Shown in pieces: positions 36,084 through 46,015 of a stretch of 64,000 bases of DNA; the first letter of the stretch is position 1, and each line of letters starts with the position of its first letter. This stretch comes from Falsiruegeria litorea R37 (GTDB lineage Bacteria; Pseudomonadota; Alphaproteobacteria; Rhodobacterales; Rhodobacteraceae). The DNA lies in the NCBI RefSeq assembly GCF_900172225.1, contig NZ_FWFO01000001.1, forward strand, positions 2,294,001 to 2,358,000. The letters run 5' to 3'. Made by a program: the position numbers and the translations under genes. A model generated the notes under the pieces. It had not been told where the DNA came from and searched no databases. It was given only the letters and a program-made list of their open reading frames with translations.

Positions 36084-38236
36084 TGCGCCATCTACTCCCT
36101 GCACTTCTGACCAGCGCTGCCCTGATTGTGCCATTGAGCAGTCAGGCCCAGACCGCAGCTACAGACCAGACCCAGGAAGAGGTTCAGCCCGCAATTCTGG
36201 TTGCGGATACGGTGTTTATCACACCCGATCGCCAGCTGATCGCCGAAGGAAACGTCGAGGCGTTTCAAGGCGACATGCGCCTGCGGGCGCGCAAGATCAC
36301 CTTTGATCGCGAAAGTGGCAAGCTGACAGTCGAAGGACCGATCCGTATCGACCAGGGCGGCAAAGCGACCGTTTTGGCAAATGCCGCCGAGCTGGACGAG
36401 GGGTTGCAGAACGGACTGCTGTCAGGTGCGCGACTGGTGTTTGATCAACAACTGCAATTGGCAGCCTTGCAGATGACCCGGGTCGGCGGACGGTATACGC
36501 AGCTTTACAAAACCGCCGTAACCTCATGTCATGTTTGCGAAAATGGCAAACCTCCGCTGTGGCAAATCCGAGCCAAGAAGGTTACGCACGACCAGTTGGA
36601 ACAACAGCTTTACTTTGAAGAAGCGCAGTTCCGAGTTCTGGACGTGCCGATTTTTTACTTTCCGGGCATCCGCCTGCCTGACCCGAACCTGAAGCGCGCG
36701 ACCGGGTTTCTGATCCCGTCGGTGCGCACCACCTCGCAGTTGGGAACCGGGATCAAGGTGCCCTATTTCTTCAAGCTCGGTGATCACGCCGACTTGACGG
36801 TATCACCATATATCTCGTCGAAGACGAACACGCTTGATCTACGCTATCGGCAAGCGTTCAAACGAGGCAGGATCGAAATCGAAGGCGCTTACACGCGCGA
36901 CGATCTGGTTCAGAATGAAGACCGCGGCTATGTTTTCGCCTTTGGTCAGTTCGACCTCGACAACGCTTTCAAACTGGAATTCGACGTACGCACGGCCTCG
37001 GACAACGCCTATTTGGCTGACTATGGCCTGCCTGACCTGGACCGTCTGCGCAGCGAAGTCTCGCTCAGCCGGATCAAACGCGATACCGCTCTGCGGATCG
37101 GTTACATCCATTATGAAACACTGCGCGACAGTGAACGCGAAGACGAGATCCCTTCGGAAATCGTCGATATCAACTACCAAAAGCGGTTCTTCCCTTCCTG
37201 GCTCGGGGGCGAGGTCCGCCTGACTTTCGACGGGCACGCCCACCAAAGAACCTCTAACGTCGACATAGTCGGGCGTGACGTTGGACGCGCGACCGCCGAT
37301 GTGGAATGGATGCGCAGTTGGACCTTTTCGCAGGGATTGCGGGCGGACTGGCGCATGGGCGCCTCGGCCGATGGGTTCAACACCTACAACGACACAAGCT
37401 TTCAGTCTCGCGCAACCATAACCACACCTCGCGCGGCGCTGACACTACGCTATCCTATGACCCGAGCCATGGGCGACGGCTCTACACATTTCCTTGAACC
37501 CATCGCCCAGTTCAGCTGGTCCAAAGTTTCCGGCCCGACAGTGCCCAACGACGAAAGTGGGTTTGTCGAGTTCGATCAGGGCAACCTTTTGGAGCTGTCC
37601 CGTTTCCCATCCCCTGACCGGCGCGAAGAAGGTGCATCCGCTGTCGTGGGCTTGAACTGGGCCCGTTATGCTCCGGCGGGTTGGCAAGCCTCGGCCACAG
37701 TGGGCCAAGTGTTCCGTGAAACCGCCGATCCCGATTTTTCGAAAACATCCGGTCTGAGCGGCACATCATCGGACATCTTGTTGGCAGGTCAGGTTAAATT
37801 GGACCGAGGCCTTGCCCTGACCGCGCGCGGTCTACTCAACAACTCGCTCAATTTCTCCAAGGCAGAGCTGCGCGGAGATTGGTCAAGCGAACGGACAGGA
37901 ATTTCCGGATCGTACTTGTGGCTGGGCCGTGATCCGGCAGAAAACCGCACTTTGGCCGTTTCCGAATTTTGGTTCGATGGCAACTACAAGGTCAATCCAA
38001 ATTGGACCGCTTCAGCCAACCTGCGGTACGATATCGAAGACAGCCGCGCCACGCGTGCGGGTGTTGGCTTGGTCTATCAAAATGAATGCGTAACGGTTAA
38101 CCTCACGCTCAACAGGCGCTATACCTCTTCGACAAGTGTTGAACCGTCGACTGATTTCGGCTTTAGCATTGCGTTGAACGGGTTCGCGGTGGCGAGCGGA
38201 AATAAAGAATACAGGCGATCATGCAGAAAATCCTGA
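36080..38236 (+). CDS. lptD: LPS-assembly outer-membrane protein LptD
   Basis: This 718-residue outer-membrane translocon inserts LPS into the outer leaflet. A signal peptide (MMRHLLPALLTSAALIVPLS, cleavage after SQAQ) precedes an OstA jellyroll domain (about 40-150: ADTVFITPDRQLIAEGNVEA) and a long barrel from about residue 190 (DVPIFYFPGIRLPDPNLKRA). The only clear cysteines of the N-terminal half, in SCHVCENG, and one or two near the end could form disulfides. ATG at 36080 or 36083; it overlaps lptG. The stop lies 16 bases inside surA. Confidence 0.93.
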   Translation: MMRHLLPALLTSAALIVPLSSQAQTAATDQTQEEVQPAILVADTVFITPDRQLIAEGNVEAFQGDMRLRARKITFDRESGKLTVEGPIRIDQGGKATVLANAAELDEGLQNGLLSGARLVFDQQLQLAALQMTRVGGRYTQLYKTAVTSCHVCENGKPPLWQIRAKKVTHDQLEQQLYFEEAQFRVLDVPIFYFPGIRLPDPNLKRATGFLIPSVRTTSQLGTGIKVPYFFKLGDHADLTVSPYISSKTNTLDLRYRQAFKRGRIEIEGAYTRDDLVQNEDRGYVFAFGQFDLDNAFKLEFDVRTASDNAYLADYGLPDLDRLRSEVSLSRIKRDTALRIGYIHYETLRDSEREDEIPSEIVDINYQKRFFPSWLGGEVRLTFDGHAHQRTSNVDIVGRDVGRATADVEWMRSWTFSQGLRADWRMGASADGFNTYNDTSFQSRATITTPRAALTLRYPMTRAMGDGSTHFLEPIAQFSWSKVSGPTVPNDESGFVEFDQGNLLELSRFPSPDRREEGASAVVGLNWARYAPAGWQASATVGQVFRETADPDFSKTSGLSGTSSDILLAGQVKLDRGLALTARGLLNNSLNFSKAELRGDWSSERTGISGSYLWLGRDPAENRTLAVSEFWFDGNYKVNPNWTASANLRYDIEDSRATRAGVGLVYQNECVTVNLTLNRRYTSSTSVEPSTDFGFSIALNGFAVASGNKEYRRSCRKS

Positions 38237-39483
38237 CCCCCTTGATGGGCCCACTGAGCAGAGTTCTTCGTCAATGGTCCAAGCCGGTTGGACTTTTGGC
38301 GACCGTCGGCATGCTGGGCTTGGCACCGGTTCAGGCCACGTCGCAAAGCCTGTTCGCCCCGGCTATTCGCGTCAATCAAGAGGTCATCACCCGGTTCGAA
38401 TTGGAACAGCGCGAGCTGTTCCTTCAGATCCTGCGCTTTCCCGGAAATCCGGCCGAAGTGGCCCGCAAGGGGTTGATCGAAGATCGCCTGCGTCAGCAGG
38501 TCATGAAAGAAGCAGGTCTTGATATTCCGCCCGAGGATGTTCAGCAGGGCATCGATCAATTCGCCTCGCAGGGCAATCTGTCACCCGAAGAATTCATCCA
38601 GGCTTTGGGGCAAGCGGGCGTATCCGAGGAAACCGTGCGGGATTTCATCACTGTACAGCTTGCCTGGCGCGATTATGTCTCGGCCCGTTTTCTGTCACGC
38701 GCCCGCCCGACCGAGGCCGAAATCGACCGGGCCTTGGGTCGCGGTGGCGGCGGTGGCATCCAGGTGCTTTTGTCCGAAGTGATCATCCCCGTAACTCCGC
38801 AAACCGTGGACCAGGTGGATGAAGTTGCTCAACAGATCGCTTCGCTGAAAACCTATGACGATTTCTCGGCCGCGGCGACACAGTTCTCGGCGTCAGACAC
38901 CCGTAACAATGGCGGACGGATGAATTGGCTATCGGTGAGCAGCCTGCCTCCGGCGCTGCAACCGATCATTCTGGGTCTGAACCCGGGCGAAATCACCGAT
39001 CCCATTGCTCTGCCCAATGCCGTCGCACTGTTCCAGATGCGTGGGATTCAAGAGATTGCAACCGGCGCGCCGCGCTACAGCAGCATCGAATATGCCACGT
39101 ATTTCCTGTCCGGCGGACGCACGCCGGAAACGCTTGCAACCGCGGGGCAGATCGCGCGCTATGTTGACAGCTGCGATGACCTTTATGGCGTGGCCAAGGG
39201 ACAACCCGAAAGCGTGCTGGATCGCGTGACAGCAAAGCCGTCCGAAATCCCGCAAGACATCGCGTTGGAATTGGCCAAATTGGATCCGGGCGAGACCTCG
39301 AGCGCACTTACGCGCAACAATGGCCAGACGTTGGTGTTCCTGATGCTGTGCAACCGCACTGCAGATCTGGCCCAGGATGCCAGCCGCGAAGAGGTGGCCA
39401 ACGCCCTGACCCAGCAGCGCCTTCAGTCCTTTGCCGAAAGCTTGCTGGCGCAGCTCAAGGCCGACGCCATCATCGAAGAATGA
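38221..39483 (+). CDS. surA: Periplasmic chaperone / peptidyl-prolyl isomerase SurA
   Basis: This 420-residue exported chaperone guides outer-membrane proteins, including LptD encoded just upstream. After a signal region (hydrophobic about 20-40, cleavage near VQATSQ) come the SurA N-terminal helical domain, with RKGLIEDRLRQQVMKEAGLD, and a parvulin-like domain (about 170-280: LLSEVIIPVTPQTVDQVDEV, GGRMNWLSVSSLPPALQPII). A second, degenerate isomerase region follows. The ATG overlaps lptD by 16 bases, which implies coupling. Confidence 0.88.
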   Translation: MQKILTPLMGPLSRVLRQWSKPVGLLATVGMLGLAPVQATSQSLFAPAIRVNQEVITRFELEQRELFLQILRFPGNPAEVARKGLIEDRLRQQVMKEAGLDIPPEDVQQGIDQFASQGNLSPEEFIQALGQAGVSEETVRDFITVQLAWRDYVSARFLSRARPTEAEIDRALGRGGGGGIQVLLSEVIIPVTPQTVDQVDEVAQQIASLKTYDDFSAAATQFSASDTRNNGGRMNWLSVSSLPPALQPIILGLNPGEITDPIALPNAVALFQMRGIQEIATGAPRYSSIEYATYFLSGGRTPETLATAGQIARYVDSCDDLYGVAKGQPESVLDRVTAKPSEIPQDIALELAKLDPGETSSALTRNNGQTLVFLMLCNRTADLAQDASREEVANALTQQRLQSFAESLLAQLKADAIIEE

Positions 39484-40448
39484 GCCGTCCCATCGCGCTT
39501 AGCTGTGGCGATCCTTCGGGCATCGGCCCCGAGATCGCTGTTGCCGCATGGGATCGTCTCCGCCAAGACTGTTCGTTTGTATGGCTCGGCGATCCGCGCC
39601 ATCTGCCTTCTGACACGCCCTACCAAGTCGTGACGGACGTCTCGGATGCGGTCGAAATATCGGTCACGGCCTTGCCGGTTCTTGAGATCCCTTTTGCAGC
39701 GCCTGCCGACCCTGGAAACCCGTCCCCGGACAACGCAGTCGGCGTCATTAAAGCGATCGAAACGGGCGTGCAGCTTGTCACCTCGGGCCAAGCCTCGGCC
39801 CTGTGCACGGCCCCGATTCACAAAAAGGCCCTAATCGACGGCGCCGGGTTTGCCTATCCTGGCCATACCGAGTTTCTGGCGGCCCTCGCGGGTGTCGATC
39901 GTGTCGTCATGATGCTGGCCAGCGAACAGCTGCGCGTCGTGCCTGCCACCATTCACATTGCATTAAGCGACGTGCCAAAGGTTCTGACACCCGACCTGCT
40001 GCGCGAAACGATCTCGATCACGGCCAACGGGCTGCGACGTCAGTTTGGCATCGCTCACCCCAGGATCGCAGTCGCTGGCCTGAACCCGCACGCAGGTGAA
40101 GGCGGGGCAATGGGACAGGAAGAAGGCGACTGGATCACTGCGCTGGTACAAGCACTGGGTCAGAACGACGACCTGACAGTGACAGGCCCACATCCTGCCG
40201 ACACCCTGTTTCATGAAAGCGCCCGTGCCCGCTATGACGCCGCCGTGTGCATGTATCACGATCAGGCCCTGATCCCGATCAAGACGCTGGATTTCGACCG
40301 GGGCGTCAATGTCACCCTGGGTTTGCCGTTCATCCGCACCTCGCCCGATCATGGCACCGCCTTTGACATTGCAGGCCAGGGCATCGCCAACCCAACCTCG
40401 CTGATCGAGGCGCTGAAAATGGCACAACGCATGGCCGGAAGCGTCTGA
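39480..40448 (+). CDS. pdxA: 4-Hydroxythreonine-4-phosphate dehydrogenase
   Basis: This 322-residue enzyme acts in DXP-dependent vitamin B6 synthesis, oxidising 4-phosphohydroxy-threonine. Marks: ALSCGDPSGIGPEIAV at the N-terminus, TAPIHKKALIDGAGFAYPGH near 110, GLNPHAGEGGAMGQEE near 200 and MYHDQALIPIKTL with metal-binding histidines near 255. The ATG at 39480 overlaps the surA stop (ATGA). The surA-pdxA-rsmA order is conserved in many Proteobacteria. Confidence 0.95.
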   Translation: MSRPIALSCGDPSGIGPEIAVAAWDRLRQDCSFVWLGDPRHLPSDTPYQVVTDVSDAVEISVTALPVLEIPFAAPADPGNPSPDNAVGVIKAIETGVQLVTSGQASALCTAPIHKKALIDGAGFAYPGHTEFLAALAGVDRVVMMLASEQLRVVPATIHIALSDVPKVLTPDLLRETISITANGLRRQFGIAHPRIAVAGLNPHAGEGGAMGQEEGDWITALVQALGQNDDLTVTGPHPADTLFHESARARYDAAVCMYHDQALIPIKTLDFDRGVNVTLGLPFIRTSPDHGTAFDIAGQGIANPTSLIEALKMAQRMAGSV

Positions 40449-40509
40449 ATTCGCGACATGGGCTGGAAAGCACTGGCCTTTCCCCCTCTTCTGGCTCTAA
40501 AGCATCCCT

Positions 40510-41352
40510 ATGAGCGCCATCGACAATCTTCCCCCCTTGCGCGAGGTTATCGCGTCCCACCAGCTGTCTGCCCGCAAATCCCTGGGGCAGAATTTCCTGT
40601 TGGATCTTAATCTGACCGCCAAAATCGCGCGGCAGGCCGGGGATCTGTCGAATTGTGATGTGTTAGAGATCGGCCCCGGCCCCGGTGGCCTGACGCGTGG
40701 GCTGCTGTCCGAAGGCGCGCGCAAAGTCCTTGCCCTGGAAAAAGACACACGCTGCATGCCCGCCCTGCAAGAGATCGCGGAGGCCTATCCCGGTCGGCTT
40801 GAGGTGATCAACGGTGATGCACTGGAGATCGACCCGCTCGAACATCTCACGCCCCCTGTCCGCATCGCGGCCAACCTGCCATACAACGTGGGAACCGAGC
40901 TTTTGGTCCGCTGGTTGACCCCGCCCACATGGCCCCCCTTCTGGCAAAGTTTGACGCTGATGTTTCAGCGCGAGGTTGCAGAGCGCATCGTTGCGCAGCC
41001 AGGGTCCAAGGCCTATGGCCGACTTGCCATTCTGGCGCAATGGCGGTCAGAGGCGCGGATCGTCCTGTCGCTGCCGCCCGGTGCCTTTACGCCACCCCCC
41101 AAAGTATCGAGCGCAGTTGTCCATCTGACAGCGCTGCCCGAGCCGCGCTTTCCAGCCAATGCCGCCATTCTCAGCCGCGTTGTCGCCGCTGCCTTCAACC
41201 AGCGCCGCAAAATGCTGCGGGCCGCGCTCAAGGGTGTGACACCAGGGATCGAAGATCACCTGCTTGCTGCAGGCATCAAACCGACCGAACGCGCGGAACA
41301 GGTGTCTCTCGAAGCCTTCTGCGCCTTGGCACGCGAGATTGAAAAGGCGTGA
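40510..41352 (+). CDS. rsmA: 16S rRNA dimethyladenosine transferase RsmA
   Basis: This 280-residue enzyme dimethylates two adjacent adenines near the 3' end of 16S rRNA during 30S maturation. SAM-binding motif [16 protein letters not shown] near 54, the catalytic [11 protein letters not shown] near 122, and [10 protein letters not shown] at the N-terminus are diagnostic. [12 protein letters not shown] near 195 begins the C-terminal domain. It follows pdxA by 61 bases, still within the lpt operon direction. Confidence 0.95.
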   Translation: MSAIDNLPPLREVIASHQLSARKSLGQNFLLDLNLTAKIARQAGDLSNCDVLEIGPGPGGLTRGLLSEGARKVLALEKDTRCMPALQEIAEAYPGRLEVINGDALEIDPLEHLTPPVRIAANLPYNVGTELLVRWLTPPTWPPFWQSLTLMFQREVAERIVAQPGSKAYGRLAILAQWRSEARIVLSLPPGAFTPPPKVSSAVVHLTALPEPRFPANAAILSRVVAAAFNQRRKMLRAALKGVTPGIEDHLLAAGIKPTERAEQVSLEAFCALAREIEKA

Positions 41353-41469
41353 CAAGCGAACCTGAGGTTCGCACCACAAACCTCTGATAAAACACAATTA
41401 GATAGGAAAAAGATTCACCACACGAAGACGTGAGTTGAGTGTGATCACTCTTAATGTACCAATTGTTCC

Positions 41470-41491
41470 ACCAATTAGGGAACTGATTGGT
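41470..41491. promoter_or_regulatory. Candidate operator upstream of the YHS-domain gene
   Basis: Arms ACCAATTAG (41470-41478) and CTGATTGGT (41483-41491) form an inverted repeat with one mismatch and a 4-base centre, 18 bases before the ATG of the YHS-domain gene. A further half-like ACCAATT starts at 41458, and GAGTG-N4-CACTC lies at 41436-41449. It is a plausible site for the TetR regulator encoded just downstream. It would overlap the promoter or early leader. Confidence 0.45.
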
Positions 41492-41509
41492 TTACTAAGG
41501 GAGGAACAC

Positions 41510-42058
41510 ATGAAACACCTGATACTTGGCGCCTTTTGTGCCTTGGCCATCGCCTTTGGCTCGACCACTGCTCAAGCCGAAAACTACACGGAAGAGGTTG
41601 TAAACTCGACCAGTCGCGGTCTGGCAATGGACGGTTTCGATCCGGTCGCCTATTTCGCGCAAGGCAAACCTGCCAAAGGCGATCAGGCCTATCGTGCAGA
41701 TCACAAGGGTCGCACTTGGCTCTTTGCCAGCGCTGAGAACCGCGACACTTTTCTTACGTCACCTGACAGCTATGCACCGCAAAACAACGGTTGGTGTGCC
41801 TGGGCTGTCGCACATGGCTATGCCGCCGAAGTTGATTTCATCGACGGTTGGTTTATCGCCGACGATAAGCTGTACGTGACCTGGTCGGCCGACGTCAAAG
41901 AGCGTTTCCTGAAAGACAAAGACAATCTTCTGGCCCAATCCAAGGCCAATTGGGACACCGTCCACAACGGCCTGCAGGATGGAACGGTCAAATTCGTTGC
42001 CCACTCTCAGCGCCCCGCCTTGGGTTTTGTGCACCCGCAGCAACTGCCGGAAAGCTGA
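41510..42058 (+). CDS. Exported YHS-domain protein
   Basis: This 182-residue precursor has a signal peptide (MKHLILGAFCALAIAFGSTT, cleavage after AQA). The mature part begins with a YHS-like domain: GLAMDGFDPVAYFAQGKPAKG, FASAENRDTFLTSPDSYAP, GWCAWAVAHGYAAEVD. Such proteins are small periplasmic proteins of unknown role; YHS domains are linked to metal or heme contexts. The ATG at 41510 follows GGGAGG. It precedes a TetR regulator gene by 103 bases with a hairpin between. Confidence 0.8.
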   Translation: MKHLILGAFCALAIAFGSTTAQAENYTEEVVNSTSRGLAMDGFDPVAYFAQGKPAKGDQAYRADHKGRTWLFASAENRDTFLTSPDSYAPQNNGWCAWAVAHGYAAEVDFIDGWFIADDKLYVTWSADVKERFLKDKDNLLAQSKANWDTVHNGLQDGTVKFVAHSQRPALGFVHPQQLPES

Positions 42059-42113
42059 CGTATGCGGGGCGATTGCCTGTGCTCCCGAACACACCTAAGC
42101 TCGCCCCGAAACC

Positions 42114-42138
42114 GCGCCCGTCCTCATTGGTCGGGCGC
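42114..42138 (+). terminator. Hairpin between the YHS gene and tetR
   Basis: Perfect 7-bp arms (GCGCCCG, 42114-42120 / 42132-42138) with an 11-base loop. No T-run. It may reduce read-through into the regulator gene. Confidence 0.5.
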
Positions 42139-42161
42139 AACTTGCCTGAACGAGACATAAG

Positions 42162-42728
42162 ATGAGCCGACCCAGACAATTTGATGAAACCGACGCCATC
42201 GAAGGCGCGATGATCATCTTTTGGAAACGCGGTTATGCGGGCACGAACATGCCCGACCTGCTGGACGCCATGTCACTCACTCGGGGGTCTTTTTACAAGG
42301 CGTTCGAAGACAAGCATTCCGTCTATCTACGGGCGCTGGATCACTATGACGACACGCGCATGGCCCGGGCGTTGAACCAGATGGCTGACCCAGCAACCGG
42401 TGGCGCACGCGAACGTTTGCTCAGTTTTTTCCTTCGCACCGAATATCACGCGGCCAAACCCGCCCGCAAAGTCGGGTGTTTTCTATGCAACGCCCTGGTG
42501 GAAATGGCCCCGTTTGACGAGATTTGCGCCACCCGCTGCGCTGAGATCTCGGCGCGTCTACATCAAGCGCTGTCGTCGGTGCTACTCGAGATGATGCCCG
42601 AGAGCGATCCTGCCGTGATCAAGCGCAAGGCTACGGCGCTGCAACGGCTCTACCTTGGCTCTCACGCCATGGGGCGTATGGGGGCATCTTTTGACGAATG
42701 GTCGCAGATGCTTGACGAAATCGTCTAA
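42162..42728 (+). CDS. TetR-family transcriptional regulator
   Basis: This 188-residue regulator has an N-terminal helix-turn-helix (about residues 10-55: FDETDAIEGAMIIFWKRGYA, MPDLLDAMSLTRGSFYKAFE) and a C-terminal helical domain. A conserved cysteine segment KVGCFLCNALVEMAP near residue 100 resembles the C-terminal domain of the subfamily that includes AcuR- and ComR-like regulators. The likely target is the preceding YHS-domain gene, by proximity and by the inverted repeat in front of it. Copy B of the dispersed repeat follows. Confidence 0.85.
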   Translation: MSRPRQFDETDAIEGAMIIFWKRGYAGTNMPDLLDAMSLTRGSFYKAFEDKHSVYLRALDHYDDTRMARALNQMADPATGGARERLLSFFLRTEYHAAKPARKVGCFLCNALVEMAPFDEICATRCAEISARLHQALSSVLLEMMPESDPAVIKRKATALQRLYLGSHAMGRMGASFDEWSQMLDEIV

Positions 42729-42750
42729 GGGCTGGCCTATTGACGCAATC

Positions 42751-42842
42751 TGCGGTGCCGCGCCGCGCGCAGCGCGGCGCTCGGCCCAACGGGAGGAGGT
42801 TTTTCGCTCGAAAAATCGACGACGGACGGGAGCACCCCGCCC
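42751..42842. repeat. Dispersed three-hairpin repeat, copy B
   Basis: Three hairpins in a row: GCGCCGCG-CGCAG-CGCGGCGC, a central TTTTTCG-CT-CGAAAAA type, and CGGG-AGCA-CCCCG. Both ends match copy A at 31695, while the central hairpin differs completely. It lies between convergent genes (tetR and DUF4167). Confidence 0.75.
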
Positions 42843-42869
42843 ACTCCAAACCCATGCCCCCGAAACGGC

Positions 42870-42902
42870 TGACGCCCCAAAGCTGCAGGCTTCGGGGCGT
42901 CA
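42870..42902. terminator. Hairpin downstream of the DUF4167 gene
   Basis: Arms TGACGCCCC (42870-42878) and GGGGCGTCA (42894-42902) pair perfectly, with three further inner pairs. It can end transcription of the minus-strand DUF4167 gene and of tetR. No T-run. Confidence 0.65.
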
Positions 42903-42933
42903 GATCAATCTTTGTCCATGCAAAAGGCGCGGG

Positions 42934-43539
42934 TTACTCGGCGGCCTCTGGCGCGTCGCCGGACGGGGCAGGATCTGCCGGTGCATCTGCCGCAGGCTCT
43001 GCCTTGGGCTTGCGCGGCGCGCGTGGGCGGCGCGGCTTTTTCGGTTTGGCCTCGGCCGCCTCATCCTTGGGCTTGCTTTCAGGCGTCTCGACCAACCCGT
43101 TGTCATCTTCGCGGCCACTGTCGCCCATATCCAACACGTCAGGCTGCGGCGCGTTCGCCGGGTCCTGCGAAGAGGCCTCGGGAGCCGCGGCTTCGCGTTC
43201 CTGACGCTCGGCCCGTTCCGCGCGTTCGCGGTCACGTTCGGCCTGACGTTCGCGGTTTTGACGTTCCTGCTCTTCGCGGCGGGCTTCCTGCTCTCGCTGT
43301 GCCTCGCTCAGCAGGCGCAGGTAGTGTTCCGCATGCTGTTGAAAGTTTTCAGTCGCAACCCGGTCGTTGCTCAACTGCGCGTCACGCGCCAGTTGGTTGT
43401 ACTTGTCGATAATCTGCTGCGGCGTGCCGCGCACCTTGCCTTCGGGGCCCGAGCTGTCAAACACGCGATTGACGACGTTGCCACCAGAGGGCCGGTTGCG
43501 GTTGTTCTTGGACCGCGAGCGGGATTTGGAAGATCTCAT
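42934..43539 (-). CDS. DUF4167 domain-containing protein
   Basis: This 201-residue protein begins with the DUF4167 region (about 1-80): a basic stretch SKSRSRSKNNRNRPSGGNVV, then RVFDSSGPEGKVRGTPQQII and ENFQQHAEHYLRLLSEAQRE. A charged coiled-coil stretch rich in Arg and Glu (about 80-115) and a Pro/Ala/Lys-rich tail complete it. DUF4167 is widespread in alphaproteobacteria; the basic N-terminus hints at RNA or ribosome association, but no function is established. It lies downstream of prmC on the same strand. Confidence 0.85.
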   Translation of the reverse strand: MRSSKSRSRSKNNRNRPSGGNVVNRVFDSSGPEGKVRGTPQQIIDKYNQLARDAQLSNDRVATENFQQHAEHYLRLLSEAQREQEARREEQERQNRERQAERDRERAERAERQEREAAAPEASSQDPANAPQPDVLDMGDSGREDDNGLVETPESKPKDEAAEAKPKKPRRPRAPRKPKAEPAADAPADPAPSGDAPEAAE

Positions 43540-43773
43540 CTTACTTTACGTCAGCCTTGTCATTACCTGTCGATTGTCCCGTTTGACGCCTCTTGCGTTC
43601 ATCTACCGCCGGGAGATCGACTATTTTGGGCTTGGTGTCCGGCGTGAGCTGCAAAGCATCAACCGCCGCGACACCTCTGAGTAAACATGTCCTGCGGGTT
43701 CACACAAGGGGTTGCTGGCATTTTTTGCGGGTTTTTCACGATGATTGGCACATTTCAGCCGCATCTTCGGACT

Positions 43774-44619
43774 TCAGGTGATTGATCGTCCACCAACAAC
43801 CCTGTCGCGACCGTCCAGATCCTGCATCACGGTGACGTCCACCAACCCTGCCTGCCGAAACATATCCGAAACCGCTTGCCCCTGCGTAGGCCCGATCTCG
43901 ACCAATACCCGCCCACCCGGCGCCAGATGATCGCTCATTCGGGCCGAGATTTTGCGATAGGCCTGCAGCCCATCACCATAGTCGGTCAGCGCCATTTCCG
44001 GTTCATGTTCGCGGACCTCGACGTCCAGTCCCGGCATTTCGTCCAATGCGATATATGGCGGGTTCGACACGATCAGGTCATAGGTGCCGCGAACAGCCTC
44101 GAACCAGTCCGAGCAGATGATCTCTGCCCGCGCCTCGACCCGGTGCAGAATCGCATTGGCGCTGGCTTGCAAACAGGCGGCCTCACTCAAGTCAGAGCCA
44201 AGGCCCTTTGCTGTCGGCATTTCTGCCAACAGAGTGACCAGAATACACCCCGATCCCACGCCCAAATCCAGCACCCGGTCGAACGGCTGCGCCAGCGCCG
44301 CCTCGATCAGAGTTTCGGTTTCCGGTCTAGGATCAAGCACTTCGCCGCTGACCTTGAAGCGGCGACCGTAGAATTCACGCTCCCCCAGCAGATGCGAAAC
44401 CGGCACCCGTATGGCCCGCAAGGCAATCAATTGATCATAGCGCTCGCCGATATCCGGATCCAATTCCTCGGGCGCGATCAGGGTCACGCGGCTGGCCTCG
44501 ATTCGCGCTGCATGCGCCAACAGAACACGCGCGTCGCGAGCCGGATCGGGCACCCCTGCTGCCCTAAGGCGGGCAGTTGCGGCCACCATGGCCTGGGCGG
44601 CTGTTGGTGCTTCGGTCAC
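43774..44619 (-). CDS. prmC: Release factor glutamine methyltransferase PrmC
   Basis: This 281-residue SAM-dependent enzyme methylates the glutamine of the GGQ motif in release factors. SAM motif DLGVGSGC lies at 118-125 and the catalytic NPPY at 186-189. The N-terminal helical domain includes [13 protein letters not shown] near 73. Its ATG overlaps the stop of prfA by 4 bases (ATGA), so enzyme and substrate gene are translationally coupled, as in many bacteria. It ends near VVGGRSIT. Confidence 0.95.
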   Translation of the reverse strand: MTEAPTAAQAMVAATARLRAAGVPDPARDARVLLAHAARIEASRVTLIAPEELDPDIGERYDQLIALRAIRVPVSHLLGEREFYGRRFKVSGEVLDPRPETETLIEAALAQPFDRVLDLGVGSGCILVTLLAEMPTAKGLGSDLSEAACLQASANAILHRVEARAEIICSDWFEAVRGTYDLIVSNPPYIALDEMPGLDVEVREHEPEMALTDYGDGLQAYRKISARMSDHLAPGGRVLVEIGPTQGQAVSDMFRQAGLVDVTVMQDLDGRDRVVGGRSIT

Positions 44620-45671
44620 TGGCCCATCTCGGCCAGCATGCGGGCCTGATCGTCAGCGGTCAGCGCGTCGATCACCTCGTCCAGATCCCCCTGCATCACC
44701 TGATCGAGCTTGTAGAGCGTCAGGTTGATGCGGTGATCGGTCATCCGGCCTTGCGGAAAATTGTAGGTACGGATGCGTTCCGAACGATCGCCCGAACCCA
44801 CCTGACTGGCGCGGTCAGCAGATCGTTCGCTGTCGATCCGCTGACGTTCCTGATCATAGAGCCGTGTTTTCAGCACCTGCATCGCGATCTCGCGGTTGCG
44901 ATGTTGGGACTTCTCGGAACTGGTGACGACGATGCCCGAGGGGATATGGGTGATCCGCACCGCCGAATCGGTGGTGTTGACGTGCTGCCCCCCGGCGCCC
45001 GAGCTACGCATGGTGTCGATGCGGATGTCATTTGCGTCGATCTGAATGTCCACGTCCTCGGCCTCGGGCAGAACCGCAACCGTTGCCGCCGAGGTGTGAA
45101 TGCGCCCGCCGCTTTCGGTTGTGGGCACCCGCTGCACGCGGTGCACGCCGGATTCGTACTTCATCCGGGCAAAGACCCCCTCGCCCTTGATGTGCGCCAC
45201 AACCTCTTTGATACCGCCCAGTTCGGTGGCCTGCTCTTCGATGATGTCGAATTTCCACCCACGCGCCTCGGCGTGACGCTGGTACATCCGCAACAGATCC
45301 CCGGCAAAAAGCGCCGCCTCATCCCCGCCCGTGCCGGGGCGGATTTCCAGCATGGCCGGGCGTGCATCGGCGGCGTCCTTGGGCAAGAGCGTCAACTGCA
45401 AGGCGTGTTCCGCCACGGGCAGTTGCTCTTTCAGCGTCGGGATCTCCTCTTCCGCCAGCTCGCGCATGTCGGGGTCATCCAGCATCGCCTCGGCCTCTGC
45501 CAGGTCAGCGTTCAGCTGACGCCAGGCGGCAATCTGCTCGACCACGGGTTTGAGGTCGGAATACTCCTTGGCCAATGCAGCGATATCACCACCCGCAGCG
45601 CCATCGGCCATCGCGGCCTCAAGAAATTGAAACCGTTGCGTGATTTGTTCTAGGCGATCTTCAGGAACCAT
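44616..45671 (-). CDS. prfA: Peptide chain release factor 1
   Basis: This 351-residue factor ends translation at UAA and UAG. The GGQ catalytic motif is at 227-229 ([15 protein letters not shown]) and the codon-recognition PxT motif appears as PTT at 183-185. [16 protein letters not shown] near 111 is also conserved. The start is taken as the ATG at 45671 ([14 protein letters not shown]); an extension to 45713 is open but not family-like. It is co-transcribed with prmC. Confidence 0.95.
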   Translation of the reverse strand: MVPEDRLEQITQRFQFLEAAMADGAAGGDIAALAKEYSDLKPVVEQIAAWRQLNADLAEAEAMLDDPDMRELAEEEIPTLKEQLPVAEHALQLTLLPKDAADARPAMLEIRPGTGGDEAALFAGDLLRMYQRHAEARGWKFDIIEEQATELGGIKEVVAHIKGEGVFARMKYESGVHRVQRVPTTESGGRIHTSAATVAVLPEAEDVDIQIDANDIRIDTMRSSGAGGQHVNTTDSAVRITHIPSGIVVTSSEKSQHRNREIAMQVLKTRLYDQERQRIDSERSADRASQVGSGDRSERIRTYNFPQGRMTDHRINLTLYKLDQVMQGDLDEVIDALTADDQARMLAEMGQ

Positions 45672-45733
45672 TTGGCGGGTGTCCGATATCACAGCGCGTT
45701 GGTCAAGGGGCAAGCCTGTGATAGACTTTAACC

Positions 45734-46015
45734 ATGACCCGTATTTTCATGTTGATCTTGGCCCTGAGCTCTCCTGTCGCCGCCGATGTTGTCGGACCGG
45801 GCGGCAAGGTGCAGGACTGCTATTGTACCGACCAATCCGGCTCTCGGATCGAGCTGGGGGAAACCATCTGCCTGCAGGTCGATGGCCGCATGTTCATGGC
45901 GCAATGCCAGATGTCGCTGAACGTACCGATGTGGCGCGAAGTGCAAGAGGGCTGTTTGTCGTCTCAGGCCAATCCGCCACAGATGTCACCCGCACCCTGG
46001 GCCAAGGCCGGTTGA
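45734..46015 (+). CDS. Small secreted cysteine-containing protein, unknown function
   Basis: This 93-residue precursor has a short signal peptide ([17 protein letters not shown], cleavage before DVV). The mature 76 residues contain five cysteines (CYC, one in TICLQ, one in AQCQM, one in EGCLS), suggesting disulfides. [10 protein letters not shown] segment and a Pro/Ala-rich end follow. I do not recognise a family. The stop TGA and the stop of the next, convergent gene share the six bases TGATCA with no gap. Confidence 0.65.
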   Translation: MTRIFMLILALSSPVAADVVGPGGKVQDCYCTDQSGSRIELGETICLQVDGRMFMAQCQMSLNVPMWREVQEGCLSSQANPPQMSPAPWAKAG

